64,000 bases of DNA from Archangium gephyra (GTDB taxonomy: Bacteria; Myxococcota; Myxococcia; Myxococcales; Myxococcaceae), in assembly GCF_001027285.1 (NCBI RefSeq), contig NZ_CP011509.1, positions 8,332,501-8,396,500 on the forward strand, read 5' to 3'. Position 1 is the first letter of the stretch; each line of letters starts with the position of its first letter. A program made the translations under genes and the position numbers. The notes beneath the pieces are model-generated. The model was given only the letters and a program-made list of their open reading frames with translations, was not told where the DNA came from and did not search any database. Below are positions 8,916 through 16,987 of this stretch, in pieces.

Positions 8916-9095
8916 GGATGTCTTCCTTTCGGAACTGCTGGGGCGAGGAACCGCGAGCCCACGGCGGAACGAAAGGCAGACGTCGGAGCGAAGCTCGGAA
9001 CGCAGCCGTGCCGCGGGCGGTGTCAGGTGGGAAACCCGGGCACCCGCGGCGCTTCAGAGGAGGAGTTCAGCTTGGAACCGTCTGGAGTCCCATCC
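8916..9095 (-). promoter_or_regulatory. Structured leader between the Met-rich peptide and thrA, with competing stems and a sequestered SD
   Basis: This 180-nt untranslated leader contains four possible pairings on the thrA transcript. (1) Leader-ORF bases 9114-9120 with GCCCGGG at 9035-9041. (A) GCCGCGGG 9043-9050 with CCCGCGGC 9010-9017, 8 bp. (B) 9005-9016 with 8951-8965 (CACGGC/GCCGTG plus CCGCG/CGCGG). (C) CCUUUCG 8970-8976 with CGAAAGG 8925-8931, which contains part of the thrA Shine-Dalgarno. Pairing 1 excludes A, A excludes B, and B excludes C. No U-tract terminator is seen, so output would be translational or Rho-dependent. Pairings were read by eye; no energies were calculated. Confidence 0.5.
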
Positions 9096-9176
9096 TCACG
9101 CGAACGCGCGCATGCCCGGGCCACGCATGAGCATGGCCTCCATGGACATCGGCATTCGGGTGACAGGACGGAACAC
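9096..9176 (-). CDS. Methionine-rich leader peptide of the thrA-metI-metC operon
   Basis: 26 codons from GTG 9176 to TGA 9096-9098, with GGAG at 9183-9186, six bases before the start. The peptide has Met at positions 8, 10, 12, 15, 17 and 22 (core MPMSMEAMLM), i.e. six internal methionines in 26 residues. It lies about 18 nt after the predicted transcription start and 180 nt before thrA, the standard layout of amino-acid attenuator leaders such as thrL, hisL and trpL. Only one threonine (position 6) is present, so the sensed amino acid would be methionine. A shorter version could start at ATG 9155 but has no good ribosome-binding site. Translation is inferred, not shown. Confidence 0.65.
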   Translation of the reverse strand: MFRPVTRMPMSMEAMLMRGPGMRAFA

Positions 9177-9200
9177 GAAGTTCTCCAGACGAGTGCGATG

Positions 9201-9229
9201 GAGATACAGGCAGCGTGCCGCGCTGTCAA
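9201..9229 (-). promoter_or_regulatory. Sigma-70-type promoter of the thrA operon
   Basis: TTGACA (9224-9229) is a perfect -35; TATCTC (9201-9206) is the -10, with exactly 17 bp between them. The predicted transcription start near 9194 leaves about 18 nt before the leader-peptide GTG. No other promoter-like pair of this quality is seen between here and thrA. Confidence 0.65.
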
Positions 9230-9305
9230 CCCTGTGTTCGGTTACTTTTGAATCAATGACAGCACCGGAACGTGGTGGCGGTCCGCCATTGGCTACGCTG
9301 GGGCG

Positions 9306-10132
9306 ATGCCTGAGCACTCCACCATCCGGGTCCGGTTCATCGATGCGAAGACGGGCGAGCTCGTCGGAGAGACGGACGTGCCCGCCGAGCAGCTCCCCGA
9401 GAGCTTCGAGGCGGCCACGTCCCTGGATATCGGTGAGAACTCCTTCGAGGTCGTCTCCGCCGAGCCCATGACGGCCCAGGAGTTCCGCCAGACGGGAACC
9501 GTGAGCATCGCGCTGCGGGAGGTGGAGTACGCGACGGTGGATCCGAACGAGCTGCGCTACTCGCTGCCCTCCATCTCGGACGAGCTTCCGCCCATCGCGG
9601 AGGGCTCGACGAAGCTGGGCAGGAACGTGCTCGAGCTGCGCGAGGACGACTGGCGGCAGGTGGAATTCGTGGCGCTCGCGCTCCAGCCCTCCATCACCAC
9701 GGCCTTCGCGGCCATCGAGCGCATCTACACCGAGCACCGCGAGGAATATGGCTTCACGGAGCTCCACGTCCGCAACGAGGTGCCCGCTCCATTGGAGGGA
9801 ACCTCGCTCACCCTGGCGGAGCTGCGCGGCGCCGTGGGAGAAGCGGTGACGTGGCTCGATGGCGTCTCCTTCGAGGGAGTGGCCGGCCTGGTCGAGGGGG
9901 GCTTCGCCGTGAAGCTGCCCTCGGGGCCCGCACTGTACGGTCTCCAGAATGAGGGCCGGGTGTCCGTGCTGGGTCTGCATCACACGAAAGCCAGCGCGGC
10001 CGTTGAGGGAGATGCGCGCCTGCTGGCGGCACTCGCCTCGAAGCACCAGGTGTGCCTCGTCGACTGGTGCCGGGTGGAGCAGCTCCCGCCTTCCGCCGAG
10101 CGCCTCCAAGCGTGGCTGTCCGGTCAGGACTG

Positions 10133-10133
<1 letters not shown>
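9306..10133 (+). CDS. Hypothetical protein, 275 residues
   Basis: ATG start with GGGG 3 nt upstream. The protein is acidic and soluble, with no signal peptide, membrane segment or clear motif. Residues 1-100 are beta-rich and repetitive ([17 protein letters not shown]); the C-terminal half contains a patch [20 protein letters not shown] and ends near a [10 protein letters not shown] motif. The family is not recognised. The gene diverges from the thrA leader promoter. Its stop overlaps the next gene as TGATG, so the two are translationally coupled. The coding call is supported by length, codon use like its neighbours and this coupling. Confidence 0.75.
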
Positions 10134-10504
<371 letters not shown>

Positions 10505-10507
10505 GGT

Positions 10508-11080
10508 TCAGCGGGTACCACCGCCCTGCTCCTCGCCCCAGAGGAAGGGCAGTTCCAGCTCGAGTGCCTCGAAGGGCTCGGCGCGGACGTGAGCCGGGCC
10601 TGAGTGTGCGACAAGCAACGTATAGCGCTTCCCCTCCAACCGAAGGACCTCCAGCGTGCGCGCCTCAGGGTCCACGAGCCAGACATGCCGCACGCCCTCG
10701 CGCGCGAACACTGGCAGCTTCACGGCCTGATCCAGGACCCTCGTGGAGGGGGACAGCACCTCGCAAACCCAATCCGGTGCGAGCGTGATGGCCGCGGTTC
10801 GCGGAGGCCTGGACATCCTCTCCCGCCGCCAGCCGCACGAATCTGGCACCAGGACGTCTTCGCCCAGGTGCAGCTCCGGCTTTTTCAGGAGAAGCCAGCC
10901 ACCAGGGCCTCCCCGGCCCCGCTCAAATGGGCACATCAATTCGCCAATCACTCGGGACGCTGCGACCACGTGCACAGCCGCGGGTCGAGGGCTGACGTAC
11001 AGCTCTCCCGCGATCAGTTCCCCCACGACGTTCGCGGGGAGAGCCTCCAAGTCCGCATAGGTTGCCGATCTCCGTCCCAT
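10508..11080 (-). CDS. Uma2-family (DUF820) putative restriction endonuclease-fold protein
   Basis: 190 residues. The family pattern is clear: GELIAGELYVSPRPA near the N-terminus, a PDSCGWR segment, the conserved block DWVCEVLSPST, then VKLPVFAREGVRHVWLVDPEARTLEVLRLEGK. Uma2 proteins have a PD-(D/E)xK nuclease fold. They are numerous in cyanobacteria and myxobacteria, with no settled role. ATG 11080 was chosen because AGAGGGG lies just upstream and family similarity begins there, although the frame is open to 11170. The gene converges on the DUF3253 gene with 3 bp between stops and is adjacent to the foreign island on its right. Confidence 0.75.
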   Translation of the reverse strand: MGRRSATYADLEALPANVVGELIAGELYVSPRPAAVHVVAASRVIGELMCPFERGRGGPGGWLLLKKPELHLGEDVLVPDSCGWRRERMSRPPRTAAITLAPDWVCEVLSPSTRVLDQAVKLPVFAREGVRHVWLVDPEARTLEVLRLEGKRYTLLVAHSGPAHVRAEPFEALELELPFLWGEEQGGGTR

Positions 11081-11140
11081 TCGCCCCTCTTGCTCGCTCT
11101 CAGCCTGACTTCTTAGGTCGCGGCCTAGCACACTTCCTTT

Positions 11141-11302
11141 GAGGTTGCTCTCCCGAGCAGCGAAGCGCAAGGTCCTCAGGACTAAAGGGCATCACGCTTT
11201 GGACAGTGAACAATGATGGATGGAATGATGCCGCCGCGAAGGAGCCGTGAGTTCGTTCGATCGACCGGTATGCCCCACAACTGCACGTTGCTACGGTGGT
11301 CA
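11141..11302 (+). repeat. Left flanking repeat: decayed copy of the 5' end of the gene at 14584
   Basis: About 160 bp that align with 14479-14638. Conserved blocks include GCGCAAGG, ACAGTGAAC, AATGATGCCGCCGCGA, CGACCGGT and GTGGTCA. The right copy carries the real start codon and first 18 codons of the zinc-finger gene. Here the start is GTG, the next codons carry a 1-nt insertion that breaks the frame, and the match stops where the foreign gene begins. It is therefore a degenerate fragment of a paralogous gene start, and with the right copy it brackets the insert as an imperfect direct repeat. Confidence 0.65.
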
Positions 11303-11328
11303 AGACGGCTTTGTGCGTTAATTGGGGC

Positions 11329-14325
11329 ATGTCACGCCGCAAGAAGACCCCAATCCGTCGGAAAAACGCCACCCGTAGGGAAACGCCCTCGCACCAAGAG
11401 TCAACCACACGCACCTCGGAAACAAAGGTAACAGCTCTACCACCTGAGTTGCTTGCCCCACCGGATGTACAACCCTGGCCACCAGTAGATCCCCGGGCCG
11501 GTGTACTGCCCATGCATCAACTGACGTGGCCTGACTTTGAGCGCCTGCTCGTCGCTATTGCTAGCCATGTACTCGGTTTTGGCGATGCCCGCCTATATGG
11601 AGTTGCAGGACAAGCACAGCACGGGCTTGACGTAATTGCACGCACAACCCAAGGAGAACCGCGTGCTCTTCAAGGCAAAAACGTCAAGAGCTTCGACAAG
11701 GCCGATCTTCAAAAAGCAATCAACAAATTTGCAAAAGGTAAACGTCCGTTCAACTGCCAGTGGCTCGCGATCGCTGTAGCTTGCAATACTGATCGCACGG
11801 AAGTTCTCGACGAGTTACACCGACTGCGCAACCTCTACCCGAAACTCACGATTGAACTCTGGGGAGAGAACCAGCTATCAACCATGCTGCGCGACCATCC
11901 CCACCTAGTACGCCTATTCTTCGGCACTGAGTGGGAAAGGCTATTTTGCGATCCGGCAAAAGCAGCAAACACTCAGCAATACACTGATAGCCTGCATGCT
12001 CTATTGTCAAGTTCTCGTGCACGACTGATCACGCGGTGGCTTGCAGCAGGCGTTGAGGAGGGCGACGCCGAAAAGTTTGCTGATGATGCGACCATCGGCG
12101 TCCCGCCCACGCTGAAGGACTCGCTGCCTGAAACTGGCCTCATCTGCATAGAAGGAGAGTTCGGTTCAGGAAAGTCCGTTTTTGGCGAGCGAATACATCA
12201 ACTCGATGTCATGGCTGCGCTGAATAACGCCAGCTCGCCTATCCCAATTCATCTTACTGCCCGATTCATTCGGGGCTCTCTCGAAGCAGAGATACAATCT
12301 GTGGCAACTTCAATGGGGAATTTCCGGCGCTTGGGAGTTCGCGTCGTTATCGACGGACTTGACGAACCCGGTCTTGAACGCGCTAGTGACTTACTCGAAC
12401 AATCTCGTGTGCTTGCGCGTAGTTGGCCACAGACACGGATCATTGCTACCGCTCGCATTGGAGTTGCTTCCAACAGACAAGAGCGGATAGCAATGCCTTT
12501 ACTCACAACTGAGGAGCAACAAGTCCTTCTCTCAAGGATTGCAGGCAGCCCACACGTCACATACAAATGGCCACCTCCTGTTTTGGAAGCAATACGCCGA
12601 CCGTTGTTTCTTCTCATTGCAGCATCATTGCATCGCGATTCCATCCATTACACGATTCCACGGAGTCCAGCGTCCTTCCTTGAGGCTCTCGTGCGAAAGG
12701 CCCTAGGACGAAATGCCAAGTTAGCAACCGAGGCACGTTTGGGGCTTCTGAGACTAGCGACTCTCACTCTTGCCGCGGGCGGTGCAGTTGCATTAGGAGA
12801 GTTTGGCACAGAGAGAGACCAAGAAACCCTGGTCGACACCCGCCTCGCCATACAACACGGAAAATCTCTAATTTTCTCATTACCAATTATTGAGCAATAC
12901 TTTGGCGCGCAGGCGCTCCTGGATGGGCTCATTCAACCAGACTGGGCCTTGGAATCAATGGAGTCCTTAGAGCGATGGCGCTACGCCTTCGTACTGGCAA
13001 CAGCACTAGGCGGTTGGGACAAGGTATCTAATTTGCTAGAAAAGCTTGCTACGCGCCACCTTGGAACAGCGATTTGGATAACAACAGAGGCAGTATCCGA
13101 GCATGCAAGCAAGGACGATTCACTACCAACGTTACCGGTCGGCATAGAATGCGCACGCCGACTGCGTCGTGCCCTTACAACGTGGATGACAGAGCTTCCG
13201 GTCAGCAAACTAACCCGTCTAGCACGTCCAAATGGCTCAGCACACACCGTGGCGGCCCGCAGTGAAGGCTCTCGGCTTACCGCAAGCATGAAGAATGACG
13301 ATGCAGAATCGGCAGAAGCGGACATCATCGAACTGCCAGTAAACATCCACTCATTCAACAATATCGATCAGAGTTGGTTCCTGCTTCGTTCAGCGCACGC
13401 CCCCTCAGCAGAAGCAGGATGGCCGTGGCGATGGGCTCTTCAATGGATAGACACTGAGGTGGAGCAACTCCTCAAGCAAGAAGCTCTTCCTGTGCAACCA
13501 AATTCATCCGCACGAGCGGAACAACGTTGGGCCGTCGCGAAATGGCTGCTCAATCGTGGCGGAGAACTCCTGCACCGACCACTACCCGCCGACCAGTTAA
13601 AAGCAACTGCAGAGAATCTGCTGAATGGATTGAGCAACGAGCCCTGGAGAACGAAAATTCACATTACTGGTCGAATGACCATTCACACCGAGGCCCTACA
13701 ACAGATTGTATCCGAACTGGTGGCTGAGGGTGAAAGCAGTTCAGATAGCCTGCTACACCGGCCATGGGCTGTCCCAGACAATTCAACGCCGCGCAATCAG
13801 TGGATCTCAAGCCTATACACCGACGAAACTCTGCGACTATTAGTCGAACAAGTCTACCAAGCCGCACTCGACATACATAACGAATTGGTCACAACTTGGT
13901 TTCCCAATCTACAAGATGCGCTGAGTTGGTCGGCCGCCCGCCCGTTCCGTCTTGACGGATTGCTGGAAATCTCATACGGAAACAACGCATGGGAAGACAA
14001 TCCAGGCCTCGATTATCGCATACAGCCACTACCCAATGGAGAGAGAACGATTGCGGTCGTCAAGATTGGCTCGAAACAAGACATAATGGCACTGCGCAGA
14101 GATGTCGCCCATGAACTAGAGGACAAAATAAAATCAAGCGAATTCCTGCGCTGGCATCCTGCCTCACCACCAGGGATACGTCTATCCGCATTGTCTTCTT
14201 GGACAAGCACTGTACTACATGTCTTTGGCGACACACCGGCTACCGACTTGGCATACGAGTGGCTGTGGAACGATTTGCACGATTTGCGCCTGATCCGCAG
14301 CACACCACCGGCAAGCATTTACTGA
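11329..14325 (+). CDS. Mrr-like nuclease fused to a STAND NTPase, candidate phage-defence protein
   Basis: 998 residues. The N-terminal domain (about 60-200) has a PD-(D/E)xK signature of the Mrr type: AQHGLD with Asp101, then LQGKN with Gln115-x-Lys117. The central NTPase has Walker A GEFGSGKS (Lys282, Ser283) and Walker B VVIDGLDEPG (Asp342, Asp345, Glu346), followed by a helical region like STAND regulators. The C-terminal 500 residues are unassigned and could be the sensor. Nuclease plus STAND order resembles the Avs antiviral proteins. Codon use is markedly AT-richer than anything nearby, and the gene stands alone. ATG 11329 (GGGG just upstream) is preferred to GTG 11296, which lies in the flanking repeat. 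Confidence 0.75.
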   Translation: MSRRKKTPIRRKNATRRETPSHQESTTRTSETKVTALPPELLAPPDVQPWPPVDPRAGVLPMHQLTWPDFERLLVAIASHVLGFGDARLYGVAGQAQHGLDVIARTTQGEPRALQGKNVKSFDKADLQKAINKFAKGKRPFNCQWLAIAVACNTDRTEVLDELHRLRNLYPKLTIELWGENQLSTMLRDHPHLVRLFFGTEWERLFCDPAKAANTQQYTDSLHALLSSSRARLITRWLAAGVEEGDAEKFADDATIGVPPTLKDSLPETGLICIEGEFGSGKSVFGERIHQLDVMAALNNASSPIPIHLTARFIRGSLEAEIQSVATSMGNFRRLGVRVVIDGLDEPGLERASDLLEQSRVLARSWPQTRIIATARIGVASNRQERIAMPLLTTEEQQVLLSRIAGSPHVTYKWPPPVLEAIRRPLFLLIAASLHRDSIHYTIPRSPASFLEALVRKALGRNAKLATEARLGLLRLATLTLAAGGAVALGEFGTERDQETLVDTRLAIQHGKSLIFSLPIIEQYFGAQALLDGLIQPDWALESMESLERWRYAFVLATALGGWDKVSNLLEKLATRHLGTAIWITTEAVSEHASKDDSLPTLPVGIECARRLRRALTTWMTELPVSKLTRLARPNGSAHTVAARSEGSRLTASMKNDDAESAEADIIELPVNIHSFNNIDQSWFLLRSAHAPSAEAGWPWRWALQWIDTEVEQLLKQEALPVQPNSSARAEQRWAVAKWLLNRGGELLHRPLPADQLKATAENLLNGLSNEPWRTKIHITGRMTIHTEALQQIVSELVAEGESSSDSLLHRPWAVPDNSTPRNQWISSLYTDETLRLLVEQVYQAALDIHNELVTTWFPNLQDALSWSAARPFRLDGLLEISYGNNAWEDNPGLDYRIQPLPNGERTIAVVKIGSKQDIMALRRDVAHELEDKIKSSEFLRWHPASPPGIRLSALSSWTSTVLHVFGDTPATDLAYEWLWNDLHDLRLIRSTPPASIY

Positions 14326-14478
14326 TACTTCTCTGTCGCCTCCCAATTAGAACTTCACCAAGCAAACGCCAAAGCTTGAAGTCCATCACCCCCAATCGGC
14401 TTCCCCACCACATGCAGAGGGAGCACTTCCAAGCCCGCAAACTCGACTGCTCAGAGGGCCTCCCGGAGTTTATTCTTT

Positions 14479-14638
14479 CAGGTCGCATCCCCAAGTAGCG
14501 GAGCGCAAGGACCCTCTACACCGTCGGGTCACCACATTGGGAACAGTGAACGATGATGGAATGATGCCGCCGCGAGGCTTCCCATGAGTGCGTCCGACGA
14601 CCGGTGTGCCCACCATCCGCGCGTTGCCGCCGTGGTCA
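14479..14638 (+). repeat. Right flanking repeat, including the start of the zinc-finger gene
   Basis: Partner of 11141-11302. It runs from CAGGTCGC through the leader and first 18 codons of the gene at 14584. Between the STAND gene stop and this repeat (14326-14478) there are about 150 bp of AT-richer sequence with no ORF, hairpin or terminator that I can see; it appears to belong to the insert. Identity between the copies, judged by eye, is roughly 70 percent with several short gaps, so this is not a recent target-site duplication. Confidence 0.6.
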
Positions 14639-15177
14639 CGTGTATGAGCTGTGACCAGCGCGTGTGTCGCCACTGCATCGATGTGGAGAGCGGTGCGGAC
14701 AGTTGCCGCCCGTGCGTGGCCGCCCGTGCCCCTGAAGAGCGGCGCCCATCGCGTCCACCCCAGACCGCCCTGGAGCAACGCCGCGCGCGCAGGTTCGCGC
14801 CCCCCGAGGAGCAGCGCCCCACGCGCCAGCCGCAGACCACCGAGGAGCAGGCCCCCAAGGACCGGTCCTCCACGGCCGTGATCCTGGGATGGTTCGGGCT
14901 GCTGGTGGGCGGACTGTCTGCCCTCTCCCCGGTCCTTCACATCATGCCGCTCCCGTTCGCCCTGCTCTCCCCCGTGGTGATGTTGGTCCTGGGCAACAGG
15001 GCGCTGGTGATGGCCGGGCGCGACCTTGAGGACATCCACCAGGAACGGCTCCCGCCCGAGGTCAAGGGCCGGGTCACCCATGCGCGAGTGCTGGGAGTCC
15101 TCAACATCGTAGGTGGGCTGCTGAGCTGCACCCTCATGGGGGCCGTGGTGTGGTTCTTCGCACGGGCGTTCCGCTGA
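14584..15177 (+). CDS. B-box-like zinc-finger membrane protein
   Basis: 197 residues. The N-terminus (7-45) has a cysteine/histidine array typical of B-box zinc fingers: CAHHPRVAAVVTC, then CDQRVCRHC and CRPC. A proline/glutamine/arginine-rich linker (50-95) follows, containing two similar PPQT...EEQ blocks. Two or three hydrophobic helices come next (VILGWFGLLVGGLSALSPVL; FALLSPVVMLVLG; VLNIVGGLLSCTLMGAVVWF). Proteins of this type (zinc finger plus DUF4190-like membrane part) are common in myxobacteria and have no known role. The first codons are duplicated in decayed form at 11250, on the far side of the foreign gene. Confidence 0.75.
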   Translation: MSASDDRCAHHPRVAAVVTCMSCDQRVCRHCIDVESGADSCRPCVAARAPEERRPSRPPQTALEQRRARRFAPPEEQRPTRQPQTTEEQAPKDRSSTAVILGWFGLLVGGLSALSPVLHIMPLPFALLSPVVMLVLGNRALVMAGRDLEDIHQERLPPEVKGRVTHARVLGVLNIVGGLLSCTLMGAVVWFFARAFR

Positions 15178-15268
15178 GCCCTCCAGGCAGGCCCGAGACC
15201 CCTACCCGCTCGAGAACCAAGAAACCGGGTTGAACTGTGGCCCACTCTGACGCATTACAAATCCCACC

Positions 15269-15955
15269 ATGAGCGATCGCGGCTCCCCCAAGAAGAAGAG
15301 CGAAAGCTTCAACAACCCCTTCAAGTCCGCCCTGGCGGACCTCAAGAAGAAGCAGGCCGAGCCGCCCAAGAAGCCCCAGGCTCCTCCCCCGCCCTCCAAG
15401 CCCTCCAAGTCCAGGCGTGGCCAGGAGGAGGACGACCTGTCCCTCTTCCTCTCCGCCATGGACGGCGTCGAGCAGATCACCCACCGCGGGGCCGAGCCTC
15501 CCCCGCCCAATCCCCGTCTTCCCGAGATCATCGACGAGAACGCCGAGGCCCTCGCCGAGCTCGCCGAGCTCGTGGCCGGCCAGGGCGACTTCGATTTCTC
15601 CGGCTCCGACGAGTACATCGAGGGCGCCGCTCCGGGCATCGACGCGCGCCTGCTTCGCTCGCTGCGCCGGGGTGACTTCTCGCTCCAGGGACGCCTCGAT
15701 CTGCATGGCATGACCCAGGCCGAGGCCAAGGGCGCCGTGGACCGCTTCCTCTCCGAGAGCCGCCGCGCCCACAAGCGCTGCGTGCTCATCGTCCACGGGC
15801 GCGGTTTGAACTCCCAGGATCAGATCCCCGTTCTCAAGCAACGCATCCGGGAGTGGCTCGCCCAGAAGAGCATCGGCAAGACGGTGTTGGCGTTCGCTAC
15901 CGCACGTCCCCAGGACGGAGGCGCGGGCGCCGTCTACGTGCTGCTCCGCCGTTAG
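15269..15955 (+). CDS. Smr-domain protein
   Basis: 228 residues. The N-terminal 130 residues are charged and low-complexity (Lys/Pro-rich, then acidic), as in the Smr proteins of proteobacteria. The Smr domain occupies about 140-228: LDLHGMTQAEA, VLIVHGRGLNS and the closing block ATARPQDGGAGAVYVLLRR. Smr domains are nucleic-acid endonuclease-like modules, best known at the C-terminus of MutS2 and in SmrB, which cleaves mRNA at collided ribosomes. The LDLHG and HGRG motifs are intact. It is probably the first gene of a run with the adenosine-deaminase-like gene (36 bp downstream) and pyrD. A possible role in ribosome rescue is inference from the family. Confidence 0.85.
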   Translation: MSDRGSPKKKSESFNNPFKSALADLKKKQAEPPKKPQAPPPPSKPSKSRRGQEEDDLSLFLSAMDGVEQITHRGAEPPPPNPRLPEIIDENAEALAELAELVAGQGDFDFSGSDEYIEGAAPGIDARLLRSLRRGDFSLQGRLDLHGMTQAEAKGAVDRFLSESRRAHKRCVLIVHGRGLNSQDQIPVLKQRIREWLAQKSIGKTVLAFATARPQDGGAGAVYVLLRR

Positions 15956-15991
15956 CTGGACGGCCGGGCGGCTCTGTGCATACATGCCGCC

Positions 15992-16987
15992 ATGGCACGC
16001 GATCTCATCGATCTGCACATCCACGTGGGTAGCTCCGTGGCTCCCCACGTCCTCTGGTCCCTCGCGCACCAGCAGGGCTTCAAGCTTCCCGTGAAGGACT
16101 ACTTCGAGTTCGTCGAGCTCATCACCTCGCGTCCCGGCAAGGTGGGCAGCCTCGAGGACTATCTGAAGATCCTCCACACCTATACGGAGAAGATTCAAAG
16201 CTCGCCCATGGCCGTCGAGCGCTCCGTCTACGAGATCATCGGCAAGGAGTACCGTGGCAGCCGCGTCTCGCAGATCGAGCTGCGCTTCAACCCCATGAAG
16301 CGCAACCTCAACTCGGAGCTGGACCTGGACCACATCATCCACGCGGCGCTGCGGGGCATGGACCGGGCCATGCTCGAGTACGGGGTGAAGGCGGGCCTCA
16401 TCTTCTGTCTGGCCCGCGAGTTCGACCACCGGCTCAACAGCATCATCGTGGACAAGGCCATCAAGTACCGCAGCCGCGGCGTGTATGGCATCGACCTGGC
16501 CGGCACGGAGACGCACGCGCTGGAGCTGGAGCCCACCGTGGTGGCGCAGTACGAGGACCTCTTCGCCCGCGCGCGCAAGGCCGGTCTCAAGTGCACCGTG
16601 CACACCGGGGAGACGAAGGGCACCGGCGCCGAGGGCGTCATGGCCGTGGTGGAGAAGCTCAAGCCCCACCGCATCGGCCACGGCATCCGCGCCGCCTACG
16701 ACGAGTCCGCCATGAAGCTTCTGCGCGAGCGCGACGTCGTGCTCGAGCTGTGCCCCACCTCCAACATCCACACCCGCGCTGTGGAGGGGCTCGATGAGCT
16801 CAAGCACATCATGCGCACCTTCTGGGACCGGGGCGTGAAGTTCACGCTCAACACCGACGGCACCTACCTCCTGGAGACGGACATGCTCCGCGAGGTGGAG
16901 CTCGTCGAGAAGAACGGCCTGCTCTCCACCGAGCAGGTGGATCAGACGCTCGCCTGGGCGCGCCAGTACTCCTTCATTCCCACGTGA
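15992..16987 (+). CDS. Adenosine deaminase-like metal-dependent hydrolase with an altered purine-site residue
   Basis: 331 residues, TIM-barrel amidohydrolase of the adenosine/AMP deaminase family. Metal ligands are present: H9-x-H11, H204 in HTGE (with Glu207) and Asp289 in NTDG; His230 in GHGIR fits the catalytic histidine. In true adenosine deaminases the last motif is TDDP and the residue after HxH is usually Leu-Asp-Gly. Here the second Asp is Gly290 and HIH is followed by VGSS. The missing Asp normally contacts the purine ring, so the substrate may be something other than adenosine. It overlaps pyrD by 4 bp (GTGA), which suggests a nucleotide-metabolism context. Confidence 0.75.
   Translation: MARDLIDLHIHVGSSVAPHVLWSLAHQQGFKLPVKDYFEFVELITSRPGKVGSLEDYLKILHTYTEKIQSSPMAVERSVYEIIGKEYRGSRVSQIELRFNPMKRNLNSELDLDHIIHAALRGMDRAMLEYGVKAGLIFCLAREFDHRLNSIIVDKAIKYRSRGVYGIDLAGTETHALELEPTVVAQYEDLFARARKAGLKCTVHTGETKGTGAEGVMAVVEKLKPHRIGHGIRAAYDESAMKLLRERDVVLELCPTSNIHTRAVEGLDELKHIMRTFWDRGVKFTLNTDGTYLLETDMLREVELVEKNGLLSTEQVDQTLAWARQYSFIPT

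Noticed and set aside
8916-9095. SAM riboswitch in the thrA leader
   Set aside because: I looked for SAM-I, SAM-II and SAM/SAH consensus features and could not place them; the Met-rich leader ORF explains the region better.
6369-9251. 960-codon rightward frame across thrA and the leader
   Set aside because: Antisense of thrA and part of metI. The sense frames contain all enzyme motifs; the product here is Arg/His/Gly-rich noise typical of high-GC shadows.
9096-10109. 337-codon minus-strand ORF ending in the leader peptide
   Set aside because: Most of it lies opposite the hypothetical gene at 9306. Only its last 26 codons, downstream of the promoter at 9201-9229, are plausible as a translated ORF.
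11081-11328. Small ORF starting MDGMMPPRR at 11213
   Set aside because: It lies within the decayed repeat; the frame is not shared with the intact copy and there is no ribosome-binding site.
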